Source: Bretschneidera sinensis
Taxonomy: Eukaryota > Streptophyta > Magnoliopsida > Brassicales > Akaniaceae
Assembly: GCA_023935145.1 (NCBI GenBank)
Contig: CM043700.1
Coordinates: 102,231,400-102,295,399, forward strand
Length of the DNA: 64,000 bases
Reading direction: 5' to 3'
The notes beneath the pieces were generated by a model. That model did not search any database, was not told the DNA's origin, and was given only the letters and a program-made list of their open reading frames with translations. Position 1 is the first letter of the stretch. Each line of letters starts with the position of its first letter. Made by a program: the position numbers and the translations under genes. This document shows positions 40,893 to 53,070 of the stretch, one piece after another.

Positions 40893-43818
40893 TGTAGACA
40901 CCTATTTTCGTTCCAAAATTTTTTAGTGAACCACGCGCAGGTTCTTATAATGAATATTTGATCCTAATACGCTCCAACGTGGTAAATATGAAGGTTTGAA
41001 TTTAATTGAGAAGTATAACCAAATGCAAACCCCTTTTGTTCAATCTATTAAATCTACTTTTAGTCCAAATCAATTTAGTCTTATTTCATTCAACCAAAGT
41101 CTTCAATTAAATTTTGGTCCAATCCAAAACCTAATAAATCCAATTAGTTTTTGGTAAGCCCAAACAATTTTGGCCCAAATTTCCAGCGTAAGAAGACTTC
41201 TAATTTTTAAATGTAAGTTTCCAATTTCACCCTCCACTTGACACCTTTTGATTGGTTCACTTTTCTCAAAGTAAACTCTCATTTTTATAACAAGAAAATT
41301 TGTCTCTCTCCCCTCCATATGTGGTCGGCCATGTAGTTTTGCTTCTCAAACCCACATTTCTCTCCTAGGTTCCACCCACCTTCCTATGTACCAAATACCA
41401 CATTTTCTACAAAAGAAACAACACATTTTTCACATATAAAACAATAACTATCCACATAAAAAAAAAAAAAAAACAAACAAACAAACAGGTTTTTCTCTCT
41501 TTAGACAGCATGTGTGCCAAAAATAATGAGTTTTTCTTCTTCTCCTTTTGCTTGGTTGATTGGACATTACCTCCTTGATCTCCCCAACTTTCCTATGTGC
41601 CAAATACCACATTTTTCTACCTTAACAACACATTTTCTACTTAGAAAACAACACCTAAATTACAACAAAAAAAAATGCAGTATTTTTTATGTGCATGTGC
41701 AAATTGGAAGCATTCTTTCCCTTTTCTTTTGTTTTGTTAATTGCACAATTTTTCCTTTAAACTCTCCCACTTTCTTATGTGTCAAAACCCCAAAAAAAAT
41801 GGAGTCATTTCCCTCCCCCATGGCCAGCCAGACCAAAGAGAAAATCTCCTTTCTTTTTGCTTAATTAAAAACACCATAACTAGTGCTTTCTTCTTCACAT
41901 TTTTACTTTATTGAAAATACATTCCTTCTTAACTTTTCACCTCAAAAACTTTTTTTTCCCTATGGCCAACCATCTAAAAAGTTTCAATCCTTTCACTTTT
42001 CACTTTGTTTACCACATCTCAACTTTCTTAGCCCCACTTTTTCACCTCAAAGGTTACAAACATTTCCCCTTCTCTTCCCCGTGCCAGCCATGCCTCTCTT
42101 TTCCCCTTTGTTTTGTTTTTTTTTTAATCCCTTGGAAAACCCTTACTCTTCCTATAAATACCCTCTTTTGTTAACACAACACATTAATGCAAGCTATGGC
42201 AAAGTAATGCAAAATAGAGAGAAAAGAAAGAAAGAAGTGAGAAAAAAAAGAGAAGAATAGGAAGATTAAGGAGAGAAACATAACAAAAGAGATAAAAATA
42301 GTCAAGAAAAGTGAGAAAAGAGCAAAACATGAAACCAAAAAGGAACTAGTGAGACTTCTTCGCCATTTTCGACCACCCTTTTGTTTTGGTTTTCTAATCT
42401 TCAATCAAATCATTCTTTTAACTTCACTAAGTCCACAAGAGCATGTGGATCTCCAAGGATAATTCCTGCACGTGAGAATTTTCTTTAGCTAAAAAGATTA
42501 GTTAAATCTCTTTTGTTTGTAAAACAAATTGTTAGTGTGATTTATGTGTTTAAACCACCTTGAAAAAAGACTAGATTAATTTAGCTCACTTAATAAAGTT
42601 CATCTTAAGGTATTCACTAGTTTCTTAGCATTTATTTTCACTAGTTGTATTTTTTTCTCTAATTAGATATTAGTTATAATGTAGTCTTCCTTTGATAAAT
42701 GTAATTTTGAGTCAATGGTAGTTTTAGTGTCATTTTCTTTTTAGTATGGTTCTTTAAAAATGTTTGTTTCATGTCCTCTAAGTTAAAGTCTTCTTTTTAA
42801 GTTTTTCTTATCAATCACATGTTCACTTTTGGCCCATGAAAAATTCGGCTCCGCTTTGGGCCCATTAAGAATGCTTCATGTTCACATGATACTAGTCATT
42901 TTAAGTCTTCCCTTTAATTATATGTTAAGTTTAATCTATCTAATTTAATTAGCTTAGTTTTAACACATCTAATTTAAATCCGCGCACACTTGCACACGCG
43001 TGCACAATTTTGCATGCACTTAGAACACGTGCAACTTTTGCACACGCCTAGCACAAACATGTGCGCACTCGCACTCACATCACACATGCCGCACATACTT
43101 AATTTAATTTTCAAGTCTAATTCATCTAGTTTAAAATAATTTAGTCATAATTCATCTAGTTTAACTTACATAGTTAATCAACTTAGTTTAAATGCATGCA
43201 CTTTAATCTACTTCTTGCTTTTTAATCCATACTTTGCAAGTAGTTTTACTATTTTTTTTTGTTTCATAGTCAAAGTAATTTATTTCCTTTGCATGCCTAC
43301 TTTTTACTGGACTTACTTTAAAGTTGGTATTCGGTGTCAATTTGTTTTAATATAAATTGCAAAATGTGTTTGGCTTTATTAGTAGTATATGATAATAATA
43401 CTTGAATTAAAGTTTTGATTAATTTTCTTGAAACATAGAGGGCTACACTTTGGTCTAGGTAAGCGAGGGAACTTTAAATCCTCACTCTTTTACACCCAAC
43501 TATCTTGAACATTGGAATTTCTCTCGTAGACCAATGACAAGGGATTTGAACCACTTCAAGGTCAAATAGCGGCTCCTTATCCGTCATCTTTGCATTGTGC
43601 TTGAATGACAAACGACCCCTTATCTAATACATTAAAAGTGCACCCATCACGGGAGCTTTCTTAATAAAGGGTTTGTGTTAGACTTAGAAGATTTTACTCG
43701 TTTTCATATGCCTACTCATCGTAATCCGCATCCTTGCCATATCCACTTCTTTAAGGAGAGTGGTATTGAGTAATGAGCCGGATGCATAGGTCTTAGGCAA
43801 AAAAGAACGGTACCTACA
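40893..43818 (+). repeat. Gypsy LTR3: complete 3' LTR (2.93 kb)
   Basis: It runs TGTAGACACC to gtacctaca with intact TG/CA ends. No primer site follows, so it is a terminal 3' LTR. A stretch of gcacacgcg/cacacttgc-like words near 42985-43095 is not in the other LTRs. Confidence 0.88.
42153..42160 (+). promoter_or_regulatory. TATA box of gypsy LTR3
   Basis: TATAAATA in the conserved block. In a 3' LTR it would direct readout transcription into 43819 onward. Confidence 0.6.
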
Positions 43819-45804
43819 TTTGGTATATTATTAATGCAAAATTTAAAAACTAGTTACAACTAATTATTAGATAGATATAAGTACTTTTTTAGGGTATTAT
43901 TTGATTTTTTTTTCTTGGTGTTTAGTTTCCTATATCAAATCCCTCTTCGTTTCAAAATGAATAAATTATAACCATGGACCAAATCTTCCTCAAGACAATT
44001 TTTCATTCAAAATCTATCAGAAAAACACCTTGCGGTCACCTGTTTAAAAATTATGATGACAAAATATATTTTGTTAGTGTTGATTTTGAGTGTCATCACT
44101 TTGCTTCTTTTTTTTTCTTTTTTTTTTTGAGATAAAAGTATCATCATTTTAAAAGATTCTTATGGTGTTTTCTCCTCCTCAAAGTTAGGTCTTTATTGAT
44201 GCAAGGTTCTTATATAGGTGCCGCAGACCCGCAACCCCATTTCTACCTATCTTTTTGTCGTTTCTTTTCATCGGTTGATTTTGATTTTCTTTTGTTCTCT
44301 TTCATAACTGATTTATTTTTTTTTTGTTTCTTTGTAATGAGTAAAACATGCAACAAGATTATTTTTTTTCTCTTTGATTCAAATTGAGGCAGAATATAAA
44401 AATAGAAATTCTTTGTTTGATTGATTGGTTGTTAAGAAAATGGGGGGAAGTAAAAGAACATGCTAAAAGAGAGAAAATGTGCTAGTTAAACTTGAATTTT
44501 GCCCTTTCAACGGCAATATGGATGGGTGGGTATCTGGCAGAAAGTTAACATTTAAATCAAATTGAGACGTTACGGTTCAATAGTTGCAATCTAAAATGCG
44601 TAAAAAAATTTACATATTAGGCGAATATGCGTTTTTCTTGTGGATTTTGAACGGAAAATTGGCCTTAAAAAAAGATTTGATGCACCCATATAATACACTG
44701 ATATAATTTATTAAATTTAAAATATAGAAAGCGATTTGATACAGAAAACTGAACGGATGGGAAATGAGATCACATTTTTTTTTTCTGTAACATATTCACC
44801 CACTTTTACGTGTTCACAGTATACATTTATTGTCATTTTTTGGCATGTAAAGCAGAATAAGCAATAACAATTTTTCTTTCTTGTGGGCGAAACGAATTCG
44901 TTAAATCTAATGATCTTGTGACAAAAGTGTGGTTTAGGAATGAAATTTTTTTTTTTAAAAAAAAAATTTGCTTCAAGTGTAGATTAAATATTTTCCCAAA
45001 AATGTGTTATAAAGATCTATCTAGAACTTAAATATTCATCCCTAAAAAAATTAAGACTTTAAGCTATCATATAATTTACAATTATTATTATTGTTCAAAG
45101 ATACTTACATTAGTATTTTAAGAAACTATATCTCAACAATGCCGTTGTAGTTATTTCTTTAATAGAACAAAACAAAGAAATCTAAGACAAACATAAATAA
45201 AATAAAAATTCGAAAAACATAAGAGCATATAAAACCATACTGAAACATACTACATATGTATGTTTGTACAAAAAATTGTAAATCTATACTATTAATAAAG
45301 TTAGAATCTTCGTTTGGTGTCTATCCCTTAAGATATTTCATAAACTTCACTTAAATATATAAATCAAAATTTTAAATATGATTATATATATAACTCAATT
45401 GATTATAACTTCCCACATCTTACTTTCATGTTTTTCTCTCCCACTATCTCCTCCACTCTCTTTATCTCTCTTATCTTCAATCAACGTTTTTCTCCCTTGC
45501 TATCCCACTCAGACTAAACCTTTCTACTCTCCTTATATCTTAGCATGCTAAGCATAACGGTCACATAAAAAAGAAAATTAACCCATATACATTAATTCGT
45601 ATAAGCAAAGTCATTGATAAAAACTATATAAACATTTTCCAAATAATTTTAACTCCAAAGAAAATTTATATAAAAAAAAAACCATTTTAATACCAAACTC
45701 ATACTGGAGTAAAAGAGAACATATTAATTTAATCAAATTCTTAAGATGAGAAAATGAGATTAAATCCCAATCTTTAGTCTTTTGAGGGATGTTGTGTCTT
45801 TTGT

Positions 45805-45808
<4 letters not shown>

Positions 45809-45864
<56 letters not shown>
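45809..45864. repeat. (AT)n microsatellite
   Basis: About 28 uninterrupted AT units, which can form cruciform DNA and is prone to length change. Confidence 0.97.
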
Positions 45865-45866
<2 letters not shown>

Positions 45867-45881
45867 TTTGATAAATGAGTA

Positions 45882-46362
45882 AAGGTTAAATATTTATTTT
45901 AGTCATAGAAGTATGGACGGCGTTCTTTTTTGGTTATACAACTTTCAATTATATTAATCGGCTTTTTAAATTTTCTTTTGTCTCCCAATTCGATTTTCAA
46001 TTATATCAATCGGTTTTTTTAATTTTCTTTTGTCTCCCAATTCGATCATTCCAATGAATTTAAACTTAAAATCTCATCAAAAATCTATATCAAGATTCTA
46101 TTGTAACCATTTCACATGATTGCCATCATCATCATATCTTGCAATTGATTCTAAACCATATGAATTCATGTACTAATAATATGAATTATCATCTAAAGTC
46201 CATTTCATTAGTTACTTCAACTTCATTAACGTTGAGGTGGATTTTCGATGAGATTTTAAATCAAAATTCACCAAAATGATCGAATTAAGAGATGAAAGAA
46301 AGTTTAAAATCCAATTTATACAATTAAAAATTATATGATCAAAATAAAATTCGGTTCATAAT
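45882..46362. mobile_element. Fold-back MITE-like element
   Basis: The left arm (ttattttagtcatagaagtatgg...tctcccaattcgatcatt...aaaatctcatc, 45890-46080) is the approximate reverse complement of the right arm (gatgagatttt...aatgatcgaattaagagatgaaag...gatcaaaataaaattc, 46240-46350). The left arm carries an internal tandem duplication of about 52 bp (45943 onward). Ends and target duplication are not certain. Confidence 0.55.
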
Positions 46363-46369
46363 TATATGT

Positions 46370-46810
46370 GTGGGTGTGCAAATGGTTGAAATGATCGGTT
46401 CAATCGGTTAAAAATTTTAGCCGGCTTTTTTCGATCAATTTTTTTTAACCGTTTCGATCGAATTAACTTGAACATTTCAACATTAATCGATCAAATTGAT
46501 TTCAGTTGGTATGATCGGTTAACCGACACTGTTTATATAATTAATTTTTTAAATTTATTATGTATTATATATTAAATTTATACTTAATATTTTTTAATTT
46601 ATTGTATTATACATATTATATTTATTTTAAAAAATATTAATATTAATATTAATTAATTTTTAATCAATTAACAATCGAAACTGTTAAAATTTTTTAATTA
46701 TCAACCGATCAATTAACTGATATATATTATTCATTTAATTAATTTAATATTGATTTAATCGGTTAACAAACCTATTTTACTTAAACAGTTGAAAACGGTA
46801 TGATTATTTG
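46370..46810. repeat. CGGTTAACCG-rich interspersed repeat
   Basis: Many forms of atcggttnaatcggtt and cggttaaccgaca words around an AT-rich core. A related aaccgaa-type sequence occurs in MnmE intron 5 (49390-49880). It is probably a decayed transposon family; I cannot name it. Confidence 0.4.
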
Positions 46811-46989
46811 GTTTAAATCTATTAATGCATACACTTAATTGCATGTCAAAGTAAGTATTTCACCAATGGGTAAAAGATGGAAACGGACCCAATTAGTCTA
46901 AAGAAAGGTTTAGTCAGACAGCTTATTGTTACGAAAAAGCGGCTGCAAAATCCATGCTTCTTGGTTTGGTCGGTTTTAGTTTTGGTTAG

Positions 46990-47018
46990 GGGGTTATGGG
47001 TTATGGGTTATGGGTTAG
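46990..47018 (+). repeat. Telomere-like heptamers upstream of MnmE
   Basis: Three GGGTTAT units and one GGGTTAG, one base off the plant telomere unit in each repeat, about 140-170 bp before the MnmE start. It could be a variant telo-box; function is inferred only from position. Confidence 0.5.
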
Positions 47019-47158
47019 AACTTTATTTAGGGGTGCGTTGACCAAATCGGTTTGAATGTTCCCTGCGGTTTTGCTTCTATGCATCTCAGCACGTGCGTAG
47101 CACTCCCATTATCTTTCTACTGTCTAAAACCCAGAAGACCAGAACACAGAAACTCACA

Positions 47159-50100
47159 ATGGCTCTGCTCTTATCGATTCGATCTAGCATCACCCATTTC
47201 TACAGACCAACAACACCATCACTAGCCATTGCTTCTTCACTTTTGCTACCCAAAAGAATCCCAATACCCATCGCCAAGAAACTCTCTCTTCTCTTCTATA
47301 CCTCTCCTAAACCCCTAACCCTTCTTAAACCGCATGCCACACCCAGAGGTCCCTTCTCTTTACTTTCAATTTTCCTTTTCCCCCAACTGTATTGCAATTC
47401 TTTGTCTTATCTACTGAGTACTTATTCTTTGGTGCAGAGAACAACACTCTGGTTTCCAACAACGATGAGCGATTGGTGGGGCCAGGCGGTGCTGTCAATG
47501 GGGTAGGGGTTGAACAGATTCAGGGTTCGAGCACCATTGCCGCTATCGTGACTTCAATTGGCGGCCCTCCCGGGGCTGTGGGGATCGTCCGGTTGTCGGG
47601 CCCCACCGCCGTGGATATCGTTGGGCGTGTCTTTCATCCAGCGAATAAGATGAAGAAGAAGAAGAACTCTGGTTCAGGTTCGTGGCTGCCAAAGAGCCAT
47701 GTTGTTGACTACGGCATCGTTTTGGATTCACAAGGGAATGTTGTTGACGAGGTAAAAACTAAAATGATTGTTTCTTTGGTTACTTAGCTATAAGAGAGAA
47801 GCATTGTTTTAAATTAATGTTTTTCGGAGCTTGTAGGTTGTAAATTTTGAGTGTGCTAGTTATAACATACTCCAAATTAATTAATATTTTGTTAATTAGC
47901 TTCTGCTGGAACCAATTTGTTGGTGGTATAATTTCAAATATTTTATTTGTGTGAGCTTCTTAATGTTTAAACATTCCAATTGGAAATGTGGTTTGGTGGT
48001 TTGCTTAACTCTGAACTTGGTCTTGGTTGTTTGTTTTTGTTTATATTTGGAATACACCATTGAATGATTTAACTCTTATTTTTGTGTGTTCTTCTCTTTC
48101 TAATAGGTATTAGCTGTGCCCATGTTAGCTCCAAGATCTTACACCCGTGAAGATGTGGTTGAGCTTCAATGTCATGGGAGTGAAGTGTGTTTGCGTCGTG
48201 TGTTGAGAGCTTGTTTAGAAGCTGGGGCGAGGCTTGCAGAACCAGGTCAGGAACTTGGCTTCTTATTCTGCTTTCTCACTCTTCTAAAATTTCCCATTGA
48301 ATGACACCCACCCTGGTTTTATTGAAAAAACTGGTTATAAGCTGCAGTTTTCTTGGCTAGCTTTTCAGGCTTGGAGGAAGGAGTATGATATGTGGTTTTA
48401 AAAATTGTACCTCAGTATAATTTTAGAGGTTATTCTTCAGTGGGTTTTAATCATAGGCTGTTCTCGCTAAAACTTGCATAAACGTTAATGAAAGCTTTGT
48501 TGATGCAGGATAGCCCGTAACAATATTAGCTTTTAGATTTTAATTTTCTGAACTAAAGCTTTAAGATTTAATGAATTGAGGAGGCTATTGGTTGTGAGCA
48601 TTAATGAAATGAAAAGTTTCTGAACATACATTTCAGTTACGTTTCTCTAAAATAATGGATTTTGAACAGTTGAGTCTGGTTCGTTATAGCAGCCTGAGTG
48701 TCAAACCTTGTAAATTTGTTGTTACTTTCAGTGCCTTTCTAAAATGCTGCTTAGAGCATCCACATCTTCAAATTATGCATACTTGAATGTAAAACTGCAT
48801 TTTGATATATTTTTTGTTTTTCTTAACAGGCGAGTTCACCCTTCGTGCCTTTGTTAATGGCCGTTTGGACCTCTCGCAAGCTGAAAACATTGGAAAATTG
48901 ATTTCAGCCAAGTCTTTGGCTGCTGCGGATGCAGCTTTGGCAGGAATTCAGGCATGTGTTCTTTTCAAACCTCTTTAACTTTTATTATTTGTTAAGTGCT
49001 ACCTTTGGTGTTTCAATCATCTCGGCCTTAGTTTGCATTATTTCTGATAGCCCTGAATCACTTAACTTCTCTGGCAGGGAGGCTTCTCTTCTTTGGTCAA
49101 ATCACTGAGAACACACTGCATTGAATTACTTACTGAGATTGAGGCTCGTTTAGATTTTGATGATGAGATGCCACCACTAGATTTAAACCTGATTATGGAT
49201 AAAATAAATGCCATGTCACAAGATGTAGAGAGTGCGCTAGAGACTGCCAATTATGACAAGCTTCTCCAATCTGGATTACAGGTACAGATGCAAGAGAAGT
49301 TCTGGCATCTCTCATGCGTGTGTAAGAGATGAGGTTTATTTATTAAAAAGTGTTGAGATATGGGATTCTTATTTACGTATTCAAATCATCATGTCTAGGG
49401 GTAAGTATGGTCCAGTTCAGTTCGGGTTTCCCAACCGTAACCAAACTGGAATTGGACGGGTCTGTCTGAAATAGACCAAGTCGACCCAGCCAACATTTAA
49501 AAATCGAACCAAACCGAAATTCGGTTAAGTTTTTTCAGTCGATTTTCAGGTTTTCGAAAAAAGGAAGATAAATAATTTCAAATTAAACCAATATCTATAA
49601 ACTCCAAAGAAAACAAATGTGATAAAATTAACGCATGTCTCAAATTCAATATTGAAAAAATAAAGGTAAATCACGTTCTTGTCCAATCACAAATTACTAG
49701 TTCAAAATTCATAGTAAATGGCATTGATGAGCCTTAAAAATAATTATACTATGTTGTTTCTTTAGTTATTTAGATCTTGATTAGATAAGGTTCGTAAATC
49801 CATTAATGAGAACATAACAAATGTGCATATAAAATAAACCGTAATTAATAATATGTATATACTGTTCGGGTTGGGTTAAGGGTACACTTCATTTATTGTG
49901 TATATTATTAAACCACTAGTTCTAAGTGGCTTGTTTGCTTAATGTTTACTCATAATTTTTTGTTATTTAGTGCTGCCTTCCTACTGGATCCCAAAACAAG
50001 ATAGATTAGTTAGATCCTTCCATTACTTTACTTCCGAGACAGTTATTTGTTGATCTTGAAAATCAAGTTTTTATTGGGCTGCATAACTTTCCTTATTTGT

Positions 50101-52242
50101 GGATATTGTCAGCCAAACTTAGATTTCGTTTCTACATGGGGTTGGGTTTTCTATAATATTATTTAATTCTTGGATAGTATCCTTTCTATATTTATGGTCA
50201 ATTATTGTGGTATGCCTTCTGTGACTTCTGCTTTTCTTAATGGCTTCTGTTTTGTGATTTTCCTATTCAAAATCTTGCAGATAGCAATCGTTGGTCGTCC
50301 AAATGTTGGGAAGTCAAGTCTCCTTAATGCATGGAGCAAAGTATGTTGCAAAATGATTTTTTACTCCATGCGTGTGAAGAAGAAATTATCCTTGAGCATC
50401 AAATTTTATATTACTTGTCACTTTATATGAAAGTTGATCAGTATTGGTATCTATTTATTGTCTGTATTTAAAATCACATTATCTCTATTATTATGTTTGC
50501 TGGTTAATTTTTTATTCGCTCTCACAATTGATGCGGACCAGTAATGCTTTCAAGCTAACCAACTGATCTGTGGTCTTGACAGAAGGTAATCTCTGCTGAA
50601 ACTATGGCTTATGGAAATGGTAGTAATACATTTATATTGGTCATTCACGTTTATGGACAACAAAGATTTTAAATGAATAGGTCACATGCTCCTGGCTTGG
50701 TTCTCAGTCACGTAGGGCACTAATAAGAAGTTCAACTCCCTAAAACACATTGATGTAGACACGAAGTGGACAAGAAATTGCTAGGAGAACGCAAGAACAT
50801 TGGAAAGCTACTAGAGATGATCTTGATGATATTGGGCATAAAGATAGAGGAATCATCACAATAAGTGTAATTTCTCAATCTATGCCTAAAGCTTAACAAA
50901 AGAGGTTGCCCATATATATAGGGACAAAACATAAACATAAAAAAGAAACCACCTAGAAACCCTAAATAAAGTACCTAATTTTCTAACCTAAAATATCAGC
51001 ATAATATATTACAAAATGTACTACATAATTAAAACCTCCATATTTCCTTTTCCATGCATCCTCCATCACATGCATAATTAAGAGACTCAGAATATTAGTG
51101 CCTTGGATAAAGGCCTACCTTTGGTAAAATCTTACCAAACATGTAATCAGCAGGTTGTCTTGTCTCGGTCTAAGCTTGATTGGTTATTAAATACTCTGTT
51201 TTGCTTTCTGGATATTTCTTGAGATGATATATTATGGTTAATGCCGAGAAGAAGTGTTTTAGATGTATTTTATTTGAAGGTCTTGTCTGGCTTCTTTTGA
51301 TCAAGCCCTTTTAATTTGTTATTTGTTTTCTCTTTTTACATATTGAATGACATCCACATTTTATTTTTAGCGAGCAGAGTGAGAGAGCAATAGTTACAGA
51401 AATTGCTGGAACAACTCGGGATGTGGTTGAAGCCAGTGTAACAGTTCGTGGTGTCCCTGTGACCCTTCTTGATACTGCAGGCATTAGGGAAACTGATGAC
51501 ATAGTGGAGAAGATTGGTAAGACTTTACTCTGTATGACCTTGATTACTTTCTTCTTTGGATGACTTTGATTCCAAGAACTTCTAGTCATATCATGATTTG
51601 TGAAAATCTTTGCATAAGTTTGTTTTACTACCTATATCTTTCTTTTAGTAATGTGTCCTTGGGCAACATCGGGAAGTAAAGTATCGTATTTTATGTTAGA
51701 TGAATTGAGTTACTGTGCTTCTAATTTCTTTCAGACAATCTAATTTTCTCATTAAATCTTATTTATCTATGGGCATCTTAGGGTTACATTAATGAATTTG
51801 TTTCAATTACATATGGATGATTATGGTTATGCCTCTGATATTACTTTCTTTTTATTATCACTAGCTATGCAGAATACATTACTGGTTTAAATTCAGTATG
51901 CCCTACATGTATGGCCCAGAGCTTTTCTCATTTCTAAGATCATAAGATCAGCATATTTAATTCAAACTAGCAGTAGATTGGAAAATTTCCAGGATTGACT
52001 CTATGGACCGGTCAGCTTATTGACCATTCCTATTTACAATCACAATTCGATTTTCTCGAACTAGTTCAGTGGTTACCTAGCTTTCTGTGACAATTTTCCT
52101 TACAGGAGTGGAGAGATCTGAAGCAGTTGCAATGGGTGCGGATGTTATTATCATGACAGTGAGTGCCATTGATGGGTGGACTTCAGAAGATACCCAACTT
52201 CTTGATAGGATCCAACCTATTAAGGTATTACAAGCCAACTCA

Positions 52243-52275
<33 letters not shown>

Positions 52276-53070
52276 TCTCTCTCTCTTTGTCTGAGTTATT
52301 GGGTAGTCCATTGTGATTTATATTTTAAAATTATCACTCTACTTTTTCATTTTTCTATCTGATTGATTGGAGTTTCTTTTTGCGTCTGATTGGTTTCTCT
52401 TTTGGAATTGCAGAAATCAAATGGATCTTCGACCCCAATGGTTCTTGTAATTAACAAAATAGACCGTGCTCCATCTGCTTGCACTGAATGGGTTGATAGA
52501 AATAGAAATTATTTTAGTAAGCATGTTTTTACATGTGCTGTCACTGGTCAAGGAATACAAGATCTGGAGGCAGCGATCTTAGAGATTGTGGGTCTCAACC
52601 AAATTCCTGCAGGGGGGCGCAAATGGACTGTGAACCAGGTTAGCATTTATTATTGTGATTTTATGTGGTTGCCCCTTTCCCTTTCTTTTCTCCTTCCTCG
52701 CTCTTTTGAAGTTCTTTCCTGACAAGCATTATTGCATATACCGCTAAGTCTAGCCATTTCTTAGAGTTGGGAGTCAAAAAGTTTTGAGTGAATGACTCTG
52801 CTGAATCAGCTTCAAATCATAGCTTGGTGTTCATCCTGACTGCTTTGATTGTAATCTGTCATAATGATTCTTCAGAGACAATGCGAGCAGCTTATGCGGA
52901 CCAAGGAGGCTCTTGTAAGGTTGAAATCATCCATAGAAGAGGAAATGCCTCTTGATTTTTGGACAATTGATTTGAGGGATGCTGCATTGGCCCTTGGGCA
53001 AATAAGTGGAGAAGACATATCTGAAGAGGTTTTGTCAAATATTTTTGGTAAGTTTTGCATTGGTAAATAG
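47159..53070 (+). CDS. MnmE: tRNA modification GTPase MnmE (TrmE/MSS1), organellar
   Basis: The ten exons I reconstruct are 47159-47348, 47438-47751, 48107-48245, 48830-48951, 49078-49281, 50281-50340, 51378-51516, 52106-52224, 52414-52638 and 52876-53070, giving 568 codons in one frame. The N-terminus (about 70 residues, Ser/Leu/Pro/Lys-rich, no acid cluster) looks like a mitochondrial or plastid transit peptide. Then comes the tetrahydrofolate-binding domain ([26 protein letters not shown]), a helical domain, and the inserted Ras-like G domain: P-loop GRPNVGKSS (328-336), GTTRD (354-358), DTAG (375-378), NKID (443-446). The C-terminal CIGK carries the catalytic cysteine. MnmE works with MnmG to add a carboxymethylaminomethyl-type group to U34 of certain tRNAs. 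All splice sites are canonical except a GC donor after exon 4. The exon 7 acceptor is the AG at 51376-51377, since the earlier AG at 51369-51370 would bring in a stop. The gene looks intact. Confidence 0.95.
48952..49077 (+). other. GC-AG intron of MnmE
   Basis: Exon 4 ends ATT CAG and the intron starts GCATGT. The family alignment (ALAGIQ joined to [10 protein letters not shown]) requires this junction, and the nearest GT four bases further would shift frame. The acceptor is ctctggcag. Confidence 0.85.
49390..49880. repeat. Interspersed repeat in MnmE intron 5
   Basis: It begins with gggtaagtatggtccagttcagttcggg and continues with aaccaaaccgaaattcggttaag, ending near cgggttgggttaaggg. The tccagttcagttcggg/cgggttggg ends and aaccgaa words resemble 46370-46810. 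Family not identified. Confidence 0.4.
52242..52288. repeat. (CT)n(CA)n(CT)n microsatellite in MnmE intron 8
   Basis: About 8 CT, 8 CA and 6 CT units in succession just after the exon 8 donor. Confidence 0.93.

Larger units (their letters stand above)
6682..43818 (+). mobile_element. Composite Ty3/gypsy (Tat/Ogre-like) array: LTR1-int1-LTR2-int2-LTR3
   Basis: Three LTR regions of one family begin with TGTAGACAC at 6682, 18148 and 40893 and end at 13011, 31151 and 43818. After the first and second LTR the same TTGGCGACTC primer site follows; before the third a purine-rich tract precedes the LTR. So two internal regions (13012-18147, 5.1 kb; 31152-40892, 9.7 kb) share the middle LTR. Internal 2 has gag, protease, RT, RNase H, then integrase, the Ty3/gypsy order, with RT and RNase H wording typical of the Tat lineage. 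All coding parts are decayed. A four-base match (tttg) flanks the whole structure. A Sirevirus-like copia and a solo LTR are nested inside. Confidence 0.88.
43819..47158. other. Intergenic region upstream of MnmE
   Basis: No gene recognised at 43819-45800; AT-rich with poly(T) and poly(A) runs. The right half holds the (AT)n tract, a fold-back element, a CGGTTAACCG-rich repeat and the presumed MnmE promoter (46900-47158). No convincing TATA box was found for MnmE. Confidence 0.6.

Noticed and set aside
50690..51060. Possible retroposon or LTR fragment in MnmE intron 6
   Set aside because: Suggestive words (gttcaactccc, ccatatatatagggac) but no clear ends, tail or target duplication.
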